Of a stretch of 64,000 nucleotides of DNA, positions 1-11,451 are shown piece after piece; the stretch's first letter is position 1, and each line of letters begins with the position of its first letter. The notes under the pieces were generated by a model. That model searched no databases and was not told the origin of the DNA. It saw only the letters and a program-made list of their open reading frames with translations. A program made the translations under genes and the position numbers. This stretch comes from Adiantum capillus-veneris (Eukaryota; Streptophyta; Polypodiopsida; Polypodiales; Pteridaceae): contig CM043959.1 in assembly GCA_014529385.2 (NCBI GenBank), positions 7,991,026-8,055,025 on the forward strand, in the 5' to 3' direction.

Positions 1-2460
1 TCTCAACCTTTCATTCTTTTTAGTGCTATTCTTTTCACCGCTAGCTCATTTTGCAATCTAGTATTTGTTGAATAATTAATATCATCACACCAAGCCCTTA
101 AGGGAGGGATGTATGTTGCCCAAAAAATCATGTTCATGTTGTTATGACATAAACCTCATTTTGTAGTTCATCGTGTTGTTCATTTCATTGGGATATCAAC
201 CTAATGTTTTCATAAGCAAGATGTATGAGTTCCATGCCTTGATGATGATCGGCATGATGTTGAGTCTAGCCCCCAAGTTGAGTCCCTAGCCCCTATGTCA
301 TTGTATGATCACTCCCCCCGGATGAGGCGTTGGAGTTGATCCCTGAGTCCATTTCTAGCCCAAAATTGTAAAAAGATGTCCATCTTTTTCTCCTAAAGGG
401 GGGAGGTGTGGTGTGTGGCTGAATGTCCTTGGTGTGAACCCAGGTCCTATGTACCAAGATAATGTGTAGTTGGTTGTACTCCCTCCTACTCTCAATATAA
501 GGAGGTTCTTGTGCTTGCATGAGACAGACTCAGTTGCATCCAAGCTTTCCTTCCACTCATGCACATCACAATATATCACAATATGTACATTATTGTTTTT
601 ATTCCCATGCATTGAGAAGTGTCAAAAGTGAGGTGAATTTTTTTATTTCACATTTTTTCACAACATGACATCCACCCCCTCTGAATCTGCACATCGTTCG
701 GTATGTGCCAACTTGATTTCTTCTTTGTCTGTATATACCTTGATTCTAAACATCTAATGATGGATGCAACAAGAACATAGCTCCCACTTGGGTCGTATGG
801 AAAGCATACAATATTTTTTCATAGTAGCACAACCGTATGATAAGCAATGCATTCCCTAAATTGAAAAGCATAAGATTTGAGCGATAATCATCAAGAACAT
901 CAAAGCATTTCCCTCTATCGAAGGGCGTATAAATACTCAAACAAAGTCTATAAGCATCATAATGTCCACCTGGGTCATATGGTAGCATCAAAAAGTCCTA
1001 CATATGCCACATAGCATGAATTTCTAGTGAATTTGTATCACCCCCACTAGTATCAGAAATTTCAACATGCATCCCTTCTTCCTCAAGCTTGATAATATCC
1101 ATTACCTCATTTGGTGCCTCATAAACTACATGCATAACTTCACTTGCAGGCATGAGATGATGTAAAACCTCATCTAAGAACATCATAAGCTCTACCTCAT
1201 GCTCTTCTCCTTATTTCTTTACGTTGCATACCCCATCATACATTTGGAAACCCCCATCATAAGGAGATGGAAATTCCTCCAAAGCATCACCCAAAAGAGA
1301 CATAAGGTCCATGTCCACCTATTCTTGTTGTCGCAATGCATGACATGAGTGATATCTTTCAGAACCCTTTTTGTATATGGAATGGAAAACATCCAAAGAT
1401 CCATCCAAAAGATACATAAGGTCCTTCTCAATGGGACCCTCTGGAGAGTATATCCCATGTTGTATTGGATTCTCATCACATGTGGCATGCATATAAGCAA
1501 TATTCCATTCACAATTTTTATGTATCATTACACCTTCTTTCAAGTACCTTTGCACTTCAATCTCACAAGAATCATCATGCTTCATAAAGATAGAAGTCAA
1601 TTCTTTTTCCAGTTCATCATCATAACCCTTCCACTCATTGGTAGGAGTGGGTGGTTATATATCAACTTGCACCCCCTCCAAACAAGAGCCTATGGATTTG
1701 AAATTAATGCTCATCCACAAATCCACAAGAATATGTATCACATTGAAGAGCATTGGCATCACAAAAAGTATTATCTTCATTTGGAGATTTTTGAACCTCT
1801 TTGAATCATGAACCAACGTCCAAGTCACAATACTCTATTTCAGCATGGGTCATACCATTTAATATGTTTACATCTCTTTGGATACATCCATTCTCTACAA
1901 CGTTTTTATCATCATTTTCTTCACAATAGGGAATTCTTTTCATAGCAAATTCACCAAAATCACAGTAAGAATCACGAAAAGGAATCCATTCCAATGAGTC
2001 CCTAATAGAAATTGAGCTCACATAAGCATCTTTTGCAGATTGAGTGTCGCCCATAGTATCTTCCACCAAGGTCTATGTGAAAACTCCATAGCATCACACA
2101 AGGAATCACAATGCTCATGTGCCAAAACTGAAACACCAAGTTTTGCATACACAACTTTGACTACATCCTCATCTTTTGCATGCAACAATGTTTTGTCTTG
2201 TAGAAGGCACTCATCTATAATAGCTTCCAGATTTCATGAATCTGATTGTAATCAATTGTATATTATGGTACTTGTATCAGCTTGCTACTTTCAGCATCCT
2301 ACACAACATCTACTTTTGTAGAAGAAATGCGCTCCATTTCCCATTCCATAAAGCCCAAGGTTTCCTATGTAAAAGAATTTGAAAAATCATCCCAGTTGTC
2401 TCCACATTCCTTTTCAATCTCTTGTATTTGCTTCAATAGAAATTTGGAGCCTCAAACTGT
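1..2460 (-). other. decayed coding-like region, not recognised
   Basis: No gene can be supported. On the minus strand there are several short open stretches (about 2069-1806, 1600-1319, 1186-998) that are rich in Glu, Asp, His and Met. Two of them share a loosely repeated pattern, with 'DLMYLLDGSLDVF' near 1430 and 'MDLMSLLGDALEEF' near 1290 both followed by a Tyr and a Gly-rich turn. This looks like an old repeat-containing coding sequence broken by stops and frameshifts, perhaps from a retroelement, but no family motif (zinc knuckle, protease, RT or integrase) is visible. Low-complexity chance ORFs are an alternative. Confidence 0.25.
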
Positions 2461-2466
2461 TAAAAG

Positions 2467-3147
2467 TGTTAGGAAATAAGACATAGCTAAATATATATTT
2501 GAGTAGATTACTTAATAGAGAGAGATATATTTCACACACAAGAGATTACAAAGTAGAGAGAGAGAGAGAGAGAGACAGAGTACACACGATATACATGGTT
2601 CACCCAATGTGGGCTAAATCTATGGGAAAGCAACCACTCAATGGCTTTAGTACTTCAAAACAAGAAGTAGTTTACAAAGGGTGTGTACCCTTAATAGAGC
2701 TCCTGCCTTGCTTCACTCCACCACCCCACACCCACCTTGTTGCATTAACTTCACACTATGAAATGTGTGTATAAATGGACTCCTTTTATAGGCCACAAGG
2801 GCTGCCCTCTCTCATGAGAGGCAACCATGTGTAGCCGCCCTTGTGTAGATAAGTCCAAATTGGACCCTCCAATCCACCCATGTGTGGCCGACCTTGAGAA
2901 GACAAGTCCACTTTTTAATTTGGCCACTGGCCATTGACTTTTGACCACCGGCCACTGGCCATTGACTACTGGCCACCGGCCAACCGATCCGTCATTTTCG
3001 GACCACTTTCCGGCGCCATCCGGCCATAATATTCCGGCTAAAAGGAATATTCTGGCGAGTGATTTTTATTTCCGGAGAGTGATTTTCCTTCACGCACAAT
3101 GGCTTATCCTCATAATGGGGGCCTTACAAATGTGCGTTTTTACCACA
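2467..3147. repeat. candidate solo LTR
   Basis: The segment starts TGTTAGGAAATAAG and could end at ACCACA. It is bounded by AAAAG (2462-2466) and AAAAT (3148-3152), a possible 5-bp target duplication with one mismatch. It has the texture of a plant LTR: a (GA)n tract near 2553-2573, TATA-like stretches, and a GGCCACTGGCC/GGCCACCGGCC minisatellite at about 2920-2982. No internal retroelement coding lies directly beside it, so it would be a solo LTR. The right edge is uncertain because no second copy exists in the window for comparison. Confidence 0.35.
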
Positions 3148-3159
3148 AAAATTTGCAAG

Positions 3160-6100
3160 GGGTAAATCACGCTCCATACTTAACAGAAAGGACATAATCG
3201 TCAATCTTTCAAGAACCCCTTGAACCCACATCTCCATTGCATAGCACTCAAGAAAGCCTCTTGGGTCATAACCCTCAAAAACATTACATTTCTCATACAC
3301 CGCACCCAATGCAATCCCCACTACTTCTTCCATCTGCATCACTTTGGTTACCTGAATTCTGTTTGAATCTATATGTTCTATCCCTTTCTAGAATCACATC
3401 ATATACATCCAACTTTATTTCATCACAAATCCTAACCTCAGCTGCTTCGCATCGGGTTCACCAAAAATGTCAGAATGTGTGCGGTCTAGCTAGGAAGGTA
3501 CAAGACCTCTAGCTGTGAGAGTTGGTGATGAGAGTCACAAACTCTTTAAGAAAAAGTGTTTATGTCAAATCACTAACCCTCTTTCTAAGGGGGAAGAGTG
3601 TTCGTGACATCAAAGTCACAAACCCTCTTTCCTATCGTGCTTGGAATTTGCTTGTTTTTGTAGTTGAGATTATGATGAGAGGATCACCAAATCACATTCA
3701 ATTTCACTTGAATGACCATTTAAAAACACTAACATTTCATCCATGAAACCTCAATCCTCATACAAGCACATATCTCAATCAACAATTAAACCTCTTTCAT
3801 GGTATCATGTAGCCTTGTTTTGCCAGTTAATTACATAGTCAAAACATCAAAGAGTTGAAAGGAATACATGAGCTTCCACCTTTTGCAATATTCTTTGTTT
3901 ACTTTTTATGAAAAATGTCATGCTCTATAAATTATTTTTTTGTAAAATAGAAATTATGTCAGGCCACAAGGTGGTTTGAATGTAGCTTAGGGGTGCCTAT
4001 AAGGGACAATGTTTGGGTGGAGAGCAGGCATTGAGACACCGTGTGATTTCTCAGTAGTATCAAATCCATGGATTTAATTTTAGCAAAAATCGTGCATGAA
4101 TCGGTATTAATTCTGGGATCTCTAGTCTCGTCTCTATTCCTTCTTGTATCTTACCTTGTGAGGGTGTGAAATAGGGTTATTTACTCAAAAAAATATGTGC
4201 ATTTGAATATAGGGAAGCTTATACCTCTACCAAATAAGAATGAGGAAACAAATTATCAACATACTAATTTTATGACTGTAAGTCGAGGAAACTCTATAAA
4301 GCTCCATGAATAATATTGAGGTTTTGAAATGATTTTATGCTTGTTTACGAGTAGATATTCTATGACAGAACTTTAATTATTTTCCATTGTCCTTATAATT
4401 ATACTTGAGTTGTGAGTTTATGATCTTTTCATTGTGAGCCTACACAATAGTAAGTACATTCCAAGAATATTTAAAAACAGGGTTTGTGATTTCCCTATAA
4501 TGAAAGCTCTAATATTGTAAGCATATTTAGAAATAGTTTTATGAACAACATAAACACTTATTCACAAAGTATTTGTAGATTTTGTAACAAACTCTCATAG
4601 ATAAAGGGTTTGCACCTTCCCAGATAGATGACAATTTTCTCATAGAGAGAGAGAGAGAGACAAAGAGAGAGAGAGAGATGAACATCAAAATTATTCTAGC
4701 TGGCTACATGTAGATGAAGGGAGAGGTTGACATAGCACCATAAATTAGAGAATATGGGAGCACATCATAGTTGGAACTCGAGTATGTGTGGCATTGAACC
4801 ACTCTAGGAGTTCTGAGAAATAGCCATATCAATTGTTTTTCTCCTAGGTGCAATTTACACCAATTTCCAATAAACCTTAATTTGTCAATGTGCTACTAAA
4901 TTTTAGATACTTTAAAATATATAACAATGTAGTATCCTATAGGGTTTATAGAAGACATAGGATAGAGATGTATTTGAGGTCCAAGAAATAGACGATTTTG
5001 GTTCCCATTTGGATCTACAAGGACATACAACTTGTAGTTGGGTAGACAAGGTAGTCCTTGTTGAGGAAGCATGTGTGGGTTTTGGGGTAGGAAGACATGG
5101 AATGTTTGCTACATCCCTAGGGAGCAAGATGGAAACCTGAGATTTATCTCGCCAAGGGTGCACATCACCACCTCTTAGATGAGTCCTATAAATAGGAGAA
5201 AATTCTCATTTTCTAGAAATATTGTATGATCATCACACTTGGAATCTAGGCCCTTGGAAACTCCACCCACAAAACCTAGATTGATGTGGGCTTGATGGTA
5301 TGGGACACCAGTCCTTTTGGTAGAGACTAGCTCATTGGTTGCAGGATCGCATGATATCATGTATTGGATCTATGGCTCGGAGGTGAGCATGATGTCCTCT
5401 TGTTATGCTTATCTTTTTATGAATATGGCTTGTGTTCATGATGGATCTAGTGAGGGCCTAAATTTCATATTAGAGATTCATTGTACTCGTGCATTTGACA
5501 TAAAAATGTGCAAAAGACCATCGAATCCAAGAAATTTTTTATGGCTTCATCTAATAATATTTTCACACTCTTACATAGGGTGGTATAGGATGTTGTGCTA
5601 GGAAGAGAGGATTGCAAGGGGAACACATGATAATTGATGGTGGGATTCCATGGTAAGTTTTCTTTATTATGCTTTTCATGCATTTTGACATAGAAATTTG
5701 TGTCTGGGACTTGATGCTAGTTGTCTTCGCATGCATGGTTAGGGTTTTGCAAATGCATTGGTTTGAATTCATTGTGGTCTGCATCTCTCTATCTATTTGT
5801 ACAGGACGATGCCATTAGAAGCTAGCCACTCATAAGATATAAATAATCCCTATGCACATTTGGTGAGAGTTCTTGGACTTTGTGGAGTATGTTATAATGA
5901 TGTGTACTACATCCATGAATCATTGTCCAAAGAGAGGAGATTTTTGGAATGAGATGGTCCCTTGATGTTGGATTATTAGAGTTACTTAAATCGAAACATG
6001 CAAGTAGACTTCAGCCATAGACTTCAAACAGCAGATTCGACAAAGGAAAATATTGAACTGAATTGGAAATGTGATACTAATACTAGAACTAGAACTAGAA

Positions 6101-6670
6101 CTAGAACTAGAACTAGAATGTATATTTAGTTAAGATAAGTACAATTAATATCAAGTACAATAGTATGAGCCAATAAATTCTCTTAGCTGAAACCAAAAGA
6201 GTACAAGAGTACAACTAGCTCCAAGAGTGATAATAGACCCAATAGAGTCTAACAAATGAGAAATGGGTGGTATTTATAGGTATTGGATTGGGTCTTTAAT
6301 CTCGATTGATATTGGGCCTCTTACCTCTCTATGCTTGTGCACTAGCTTGCATATTTGAACATCATGTGGATTTCATTGTTTCCTTTTATCTAGATTCTTC
6401 TTCTTGGAGGGCTTCCAAATTGACTAAAGTGGAGCACGAACTGCATTATCAGTTTGAATGAGTCAAAAAATAGCTTCCTCCTATAGCATCTTGTGGCAAT
6501 CAATCATCATCTTCTTTTCGTATGTCATTAAATCATTTGAGGTCTTTGTATCAACATCACACAAGGTACTCATTCCCCTAGTTAGTTTGTCTTTGGCCAA
6601 TTGGTGACAGACTGATAAAGAGTGCATAGATCCCTCTGGTAGTGGTTGATCGGTCTTCATTCTTGTTTGT
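3160..6670. other. AT-rich region without recognisable genes
   Basis: I see no supported coding sequence. The region contains a (GA)n tract at 4644-4678 and a TAGAAC hexamer array at 6082-6117. Short ORFs here are scattered over all frames with no family motif. The stretch from about 5965 starts TGTTGGATTATTAG and may be another decayed LTR, but its right end cannot be defined. Confidence 0.5.
6082..6117. repeat. hexanucleotide microsatellite (TAGAAC)n
   Basis: About six consecutive copies of the hexamer ACTAGA/TAGAAC are visible, with almost no variation between units. It lies in non-coding AT-rich DNA. Confidence 0.9.
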
Positions 6671-7093
6671 AAGCCACTACAAGAGCCCGCTTGGATTCCG
6701 ATGTCAAATTACTAGTGTCAATGGCGGGCGTCAGTATATGTGTAAGTAAATCTGGAGGGAGATCAATTTTTTTTTGAACTTTTGACGCCTGTACTGGCAG
6801 AACTATTCTGGTGCCCTGATCGGTACTTTGTCACACCTGTATCAAAAGTTTTTTTCGACGTCTCTATCGGAGTTTGTACCGACAGACCTTGCAAAAAACA
6901 AACCCGTGGGTCTTTCCCTATGTTTTTTCCTCATTTTCTGCCTCTTATCTTGCCCTCCTCCTCCTCACCTGTTGTAGATCTATTTTCCAACGAGTTTTCG
7001 AAGGTGAGATTCTTGCTTGTGGACTACTTCCCAGTATCAAGGTGAGATTCTTTTCAAGTTTGCTTGTAGGTTTGTGTGTATGTGTGTCTAACA

Positions 7094-7199
<106 letters not shown>

Positions 7200-7364
7200 A
7201 CGTTTTTGCAGGTTTGAAGACGTATTTAAGACCCTGTTTTTCTCAAATAGGCCGCATATGAGTGCTCAAAAGCTTTATACATTTTTATTTAATTTAAAAT
7301 TATAATGTATATTGACAAAATAGAATTTCATTAATTAGGCTTTCAATGCTTTAAATTTTTGTGC

Positions 7365-7673
7365 AATTTTGTTTTGAAATTATTCTTTGGGAAAATTTTG
7401 TTTTGAAATTATGCTTTGGGGTAATATTGTTTTGAAATTATGCTATGAAAAAATTTTGTTTTGAAATTATGCTTTGGAGAAATATTGTGTTGAAATTATG
7501 CTTTGGAGAAATTTTGTTTTGAAATTATGCTATGCGGAAATTTTGTCCTGAAATTATGCTTTGGAGAAATATTGTGTTGAAATTATGCTTTGGAGAAATT
7601 TTGTTTCGAAATTATGCTATGGGGAATTTTTTTTTTGAAATTATGCTTTGGAGAAATCTTGTTTTGAAATTAC
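7365..7673. repeat. 29-bp minisatellite, about 10 copies
   Basis: The unit is roughly GAAATTATGCTTTGGAGAAA plus TTTTGTTTT. Units differ at two diagnostic places (CTTTGG or CTATGN; AAATATTGTG or AAATTTTG). The pattern of variants recurs every three units from about 7455 onward, so the array has an 87-bp higher-order period. Confidence 0.9.
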
Positions 7674-7699
7674 CCTACCATCTCATCATCATTATGCGA

Positions 7700-8790
7700 T
7701 TGATGAGGTTTAGGTTACAGGTTTTGGTTAGGTTTACGTTTAGGTTATAGGATAGGTTAGGGTATAGGTTATCTGTTAGGTTATAGGTTAACGTTAGGCT
7801 TATAGGTTAGGATAGAGCTAGCAGCAAATAGTAAAAAAAATGCAAACAAACTTCAAAAATGACTCGTGGACTTCAAAAACACAAACGGACTTTGGTTAGG
7901 TTAGGTTATAGGTTAGGTTTAGGTTTTAAGTTAGGTTATAGGCTAGGTTATGTTATAGGTTAGGTTAGATTAGCTTATAGGTTAGGTTTAAGTTATATAT
8001 TAGGTTAGGTTAGGATATAGGTTATGTGTTAGGTTGTAGGCTATACGTTAGGCTAGGTTAGGTTATAGGTTAGGTTAGATTAGGTTTAGGTTATAGGTTA
8101 GGTTAGATCTAGCAACAAATAGTGAAAAAAATATAAACGAACTTCGAAAATGACTCGTGTACTTCAAAAAACATAAACGAACTTTGGTTAGGTTAGGTTT
8201 AGGTTTTAAGTTAGGTTATAGGTTAGGTTAGATTAGCTTATAGGTTACGTTGAGGTTATAGACTAGGTTATGTTAGGATATAGGTTGTACATTAGGCTAG
8301 GTTAGGTTAGATTAGGTTTAGGTTATAAGTTAGGTTAGGTTATAGGTTAGGTTTAGAGCTAGCAGCAAATAGTGAAAAAAAAAGCAAATGAACTTCGAAA
8401 ATGACTTGTGTACTTCAAAAAACACGCACAGACTTTGGTTAGGTTAGGTTATGGGCTAGGTTTAGGGTTTAAGTTAGGTTATAGGCTAGGTTAGGCCGAT
8501 AATAAAATAAACGCAAACGGACATCAAAAAAGACTCTTGTATTTCAAAAAATGCATTTGGACTTCAGTTAGGGTAGGTTATATATTAGGTTTAGGTTATA
8601 GGCTACGTTGTAAGTTAAGTTAGGTTAGGTTTCAGTTATAGGTTGTACGTAAAAGGTTAGGTTAGGTTATACGTAAAGGTTAGGCTAGGTTAGGTTGTAT
8701 GCTAGGTCCAGTTTAGGCTATAGGCTAGGTTAGGTTAGGTTGTATATACGTAACATGTTAGATTAGGTTTAGGTTATAGGTTTCAAAAGC
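7700..8790 (+). repeat. TTAGG-like satellite with embedded 85-nt spacer repeats
   Basis: Over about 1.1 kb the plus strand is built from GGTTAGGTTAGG, GGTTATAGG and GGTTTAGG variants. This resembles an interstitial telomere-like array, although plant telomeres are usually TTTAGGG and the units here are mostly TTAGG. A second unit of about 85 nt, starting near AGCTAGCAGCAAATAGTGAA and ending ACTTTGGTTAGG, interrupts the array at about 7815, 8105, 8352 and, more diverged, 8497. The array stops at a truncated gypsy fragment near 8815. Confidence 0.85.
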
Positions 8791-8814
8791 GCAAAATGGT
8801 GCAGTGCAAGCTTA

Positions 8815-10184
8815 AATTGGACAATTTTATGTGATAAGGGCTAATTATCCTCTTTATTTGGGAAGGGAAGCCTTAGAGAGGGAGAAAGGTGTTTCTACAA
8901 ACAGGTATGCTTCCACATCAGAGTTGGAGAAGAAACAAAAGTATGCCTTCCTACATTGTGCCAAAAGGTATGTGCTAGTTGGTGATGCCTTATATATGAA
9001 GGGGGCGTTCTTGTGATGAGAAAAGTTCCTTGGAAAGACAAAATTTACAAAATTTTAGACGAGCATCATGAGGGTTCTTGTGTTGGTCACTTTGCATAAA
9101 GTCTTGCAGGATGGGTATGTGTGGCGATGTTCATCATTGGTTCAAGTCTTGTAAAGAGTGTCAAAGCATGGAAAATAGGGTTCTCAAATTAGAAATTAGA
9201 GGCATCATTGTGGCTTATGATGTGTTTGAGAAGTGGGGTACTGATGCAATAGGTCCTATACCTATGATAGCTAGAGGAAAATGTTCCATACTTACAGTCG
9301 CTAATGACTATCTTTCCAAGTGGGCCGAAGCCAAAGTTTTTAAGCACATCATGAGCAAATATGTTTTCCAATTTATATATGAAGATATTTGTTGAAACTT
9401 TGGCATGCCATTTGAGTTACTTTCTGACAAGGGTCCAAGTTTCAAGGGAGAGGAGATGATGGATTATCTATGTAAGAAGCTTCATGTGCATCGCAGGTTT
9501 ACTACTCAATATTATCCCTAATGCAATGGAGTGAATGAAAGGTTTAATGGAGAGCTTATAAGTATGCTTACAAAGATGACAAGAAAGAATGTGAATCCTT
9601 GGGATTTAGAGATATCTTGTGCTCTAAGGACCTATAGGACTTCCATCAAATCATGTGTCGATTTCTCTTCCTTCCTTCTAGTTTTTGGCAAAGACTAGAT
9701 GGAAGGAAGAGAAATTGACACATGATTTGATGGATTCAAGGAAAGGATTCTATATTTGCAATGTGTGCGATTGGATAGGTTGCTGGCTTCTGAGCATTAT
9801 GAGCAGGTCTTGAAGAACAATCAATCAAATGCAAATGAGAAGGTGAAGGACCAAGACATCAAGAAAGATGACATGGTGATTTTTTACAACAGAAATTTTG
9901 ATAGCACTTTTCAGAAAAAGTTTCAAATCAAGTGGGAAGGTCCTTTCTTGGTTTTAACAAAGTTTCCAAATGGCACATATCAGCTTGCTGACTTGGATAG
10001 TACCCCACATAAAGCATGTGTGAATGGCTACAGGTTGAAAAAGTATACTGCTAGGTTGATGAGTGTAATTGAGGATGAGCCTTATTTTGAATTATTTTTT
10101 GACCATGTGGCTAAGGATAAAGATGAATTGAAGACTCCCTTATGTTATTTACAGGATCTCTTTTGTGCTGCTGATCATGAATGA
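8815..10184 (+). pseudogene. Ty3/gypsy pol 3' fragment: integrase (Tat-like)
   Basis: This is the 3' half of a pol gene and the closest relative in the window of element C (57643-59383, opposite strand). In order it has a remnant of the HHCC zinc-binding region (HHEGSCVGHF near 9068, then SCKECQ near 9160), the catalytic core with Asp in WGTDAIGP (about 9235) and Asp in LLSDKGP (about 9420), and the Glu in NERFNGE (about 9535). The C-terminal domain (9756-10184) carries the KFQIKWEGPF and FPNGTYQLADLD motifs. Frameshifts near 9070 and 9390, a stop within YYP-CNGVNE, and a fold-back insertion at 9643-9733 make it non-functional. RT and RNase H are missing, so the fragment is 5'-truncated against the satellite. 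Confidence 0.9.
9643..9733. repeat. fold-back inverted repeat inside integrase fragment
   Basis: Two 39-nt arms (9643-9681 and 9695-9733) are reverse complements at 37 of 39 positions, separated by a 13-nt loop TTTTTGGCAAAGA. The left arm reads as plausible integrase coding sequence, while the right arm is its inverted copy and replaces coding sequence. This is a typical product of template switching, and the RNA would form a long near-perfect hairpin. Confidence 0.95.
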
Positions 10185-10194
10185 TCTAGCTGGC

Positions 10195-10630
10195 TGGGGT
10201 GTGGCAAACTATGTTGGGCGCATTTTTGACACCCTATTTTTTGTAAATTTGTACATACAACACGACTCTTGATGTCAAAAGTGTGTGTGGGCTTTCTTTT
10301 TGTGGGGTTTTTAGCTTGCTTTAGAGAGCACATGTACAAAGTGAAAAAAGTGCTCGTGAGTGAGTTTTTTGAAAGGAGACTTGTATATAACTTAAATACA
10401 TGTACAAAGTGAACAAATTTCAGGAAAATGTGAGCTTTTTTTTGGTTTTTGGTCACTGGGAATCCTTCATGCTCTCTCTGTTCTGTTTTTTGCCCTCGAC
10501 TAGCTCTCTCTACACCTAGTGTTTCTATTATAGCATCCTATTTGCATGGATGCTGCACATAGTTGTGTGTGGGTTTGATTTGAAGGATTTAACACTTTTG
10601 TTGCATAGTTTTTATAGATTTTTTTAAGCT
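10195..10630 (+). repeat. polypurine tract and 3' LTR start of the gypsy fragment
   Basis: Just downstream of the integrase stop lies the purine-rich GGCTGGGGTGTGG, then CAAACTA and TGTTGGGCGCATTTTTG starting at 10212. Element C has the same layout on the other strand (a purine tract, then CAAATTA, then TGTCAGGAG at 57614). That supports 10212 as the first base of the LTR. The right end of the LTR cannot be placed; the limit given is arbitrary. Confidence 0.6.
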
Positions 10631-10637
10631 TTAAGTC

Positions 10638-11451
10638 ATGTATTTTGGAGTTATAATTTTCTCTCTAAAGCGTACAATGTATGGAAACTTTGGAGCAAAA
10701 CTATGTAGGTTGAATTGTGGAAACCCATACGTCTTGTGGGTGAAGCAACAAGATCCTCAATACCTACAGTATATTATCAATACAGTGAAAATGTGGTTTC
10801 CTAATCCCCAAGACCAATATTTTACGACGCAGAGAATGGAAAGTTTTATTAAGACCTTCCTTTGTAATAAACGGTCCACCGCTCGCAAGGTTGCTAAACA
10901 ACAATGCCAACACCACAATGTCCAAAAAAGGGGTGGCAATATGCATGATGAAGAGTGGGACTTTTCCCTCCAAGAGAGGGATAGTGGAGTCGACCATCCT
11001 CAACAGAGGCAAGCAAGAGTAGGACAACAAGCTCACAATTGAGGTTCTGGCAGGAAGGACATCTGGAAGGACAAAGTGGTAAGTAGCATTTTTTGTTTTT
11101 ATTTGAACCATAATCTTAATGTAAACTAGTATAATAATGCTTAATATGCAGGCAACCATCGTAGGACATCCAGTGTGAAGGGAGGTGGTGAAGTATCGAA
11201 AACGCAACAAAGAGTACAATACCTACCTGTGAATGCTCCAACAAGGCCACATCAATCAAGCACACCTTAACGCTCTCATTGACATCTTGACCACTACAAA
11301 AGTACGAAGTCAACCTAACTATTTTGTTGTTTACTTTTTTTAATGTTTACTAATTATGTGGTTTGCTTCGTTATTTGTGTAGACTCAAAGAGGCGGCACT
11401 TATGAGGGTGAGGACGACGAGGGCGACCAGGGTGACGATGAGGGTTACTAA
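10638..11451 (+). pseudogene. three-exon gene remnant, function not recognised
   Basis: Three open blocks fit a spliced gene: 10638-11078, 11152-11301 and 11383-11451. They are joined by introns with canonical ends (GTAAGT at 11079 to CAG at 11151; GTACGA at 11302 to TAG at 11382). Both introns are phase 0, and the exons have 147, 50 and 23 codons including the stop. The protein is hydrophilic, with a GHINQAHLNALIDIL stretch in exon 2 and an acidic Gly/Asp/Glu tail ending at TAA 11449-11451. In-frame TGA codons (one in exon 1 at 11040, two in exon 2) break it; each is one transition from CGA. It may be the accessory gene of the CACTA element, but I do not recognise the family. Confidence 0.55.

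Noticed and set aside
1349-1804. 151-codon plus-strand ORF
   Set aside because: Rich in Ile, His and Phe in AT-rich DNA with no recognisable motif; the opposite strand looks more protein-like but is broken.
7700-8790. Chromosome end (true telomere)
   Set aside because: Units are degenerate and mixed with an 85-nt repeat, and the array is internal with transposons on both sides.
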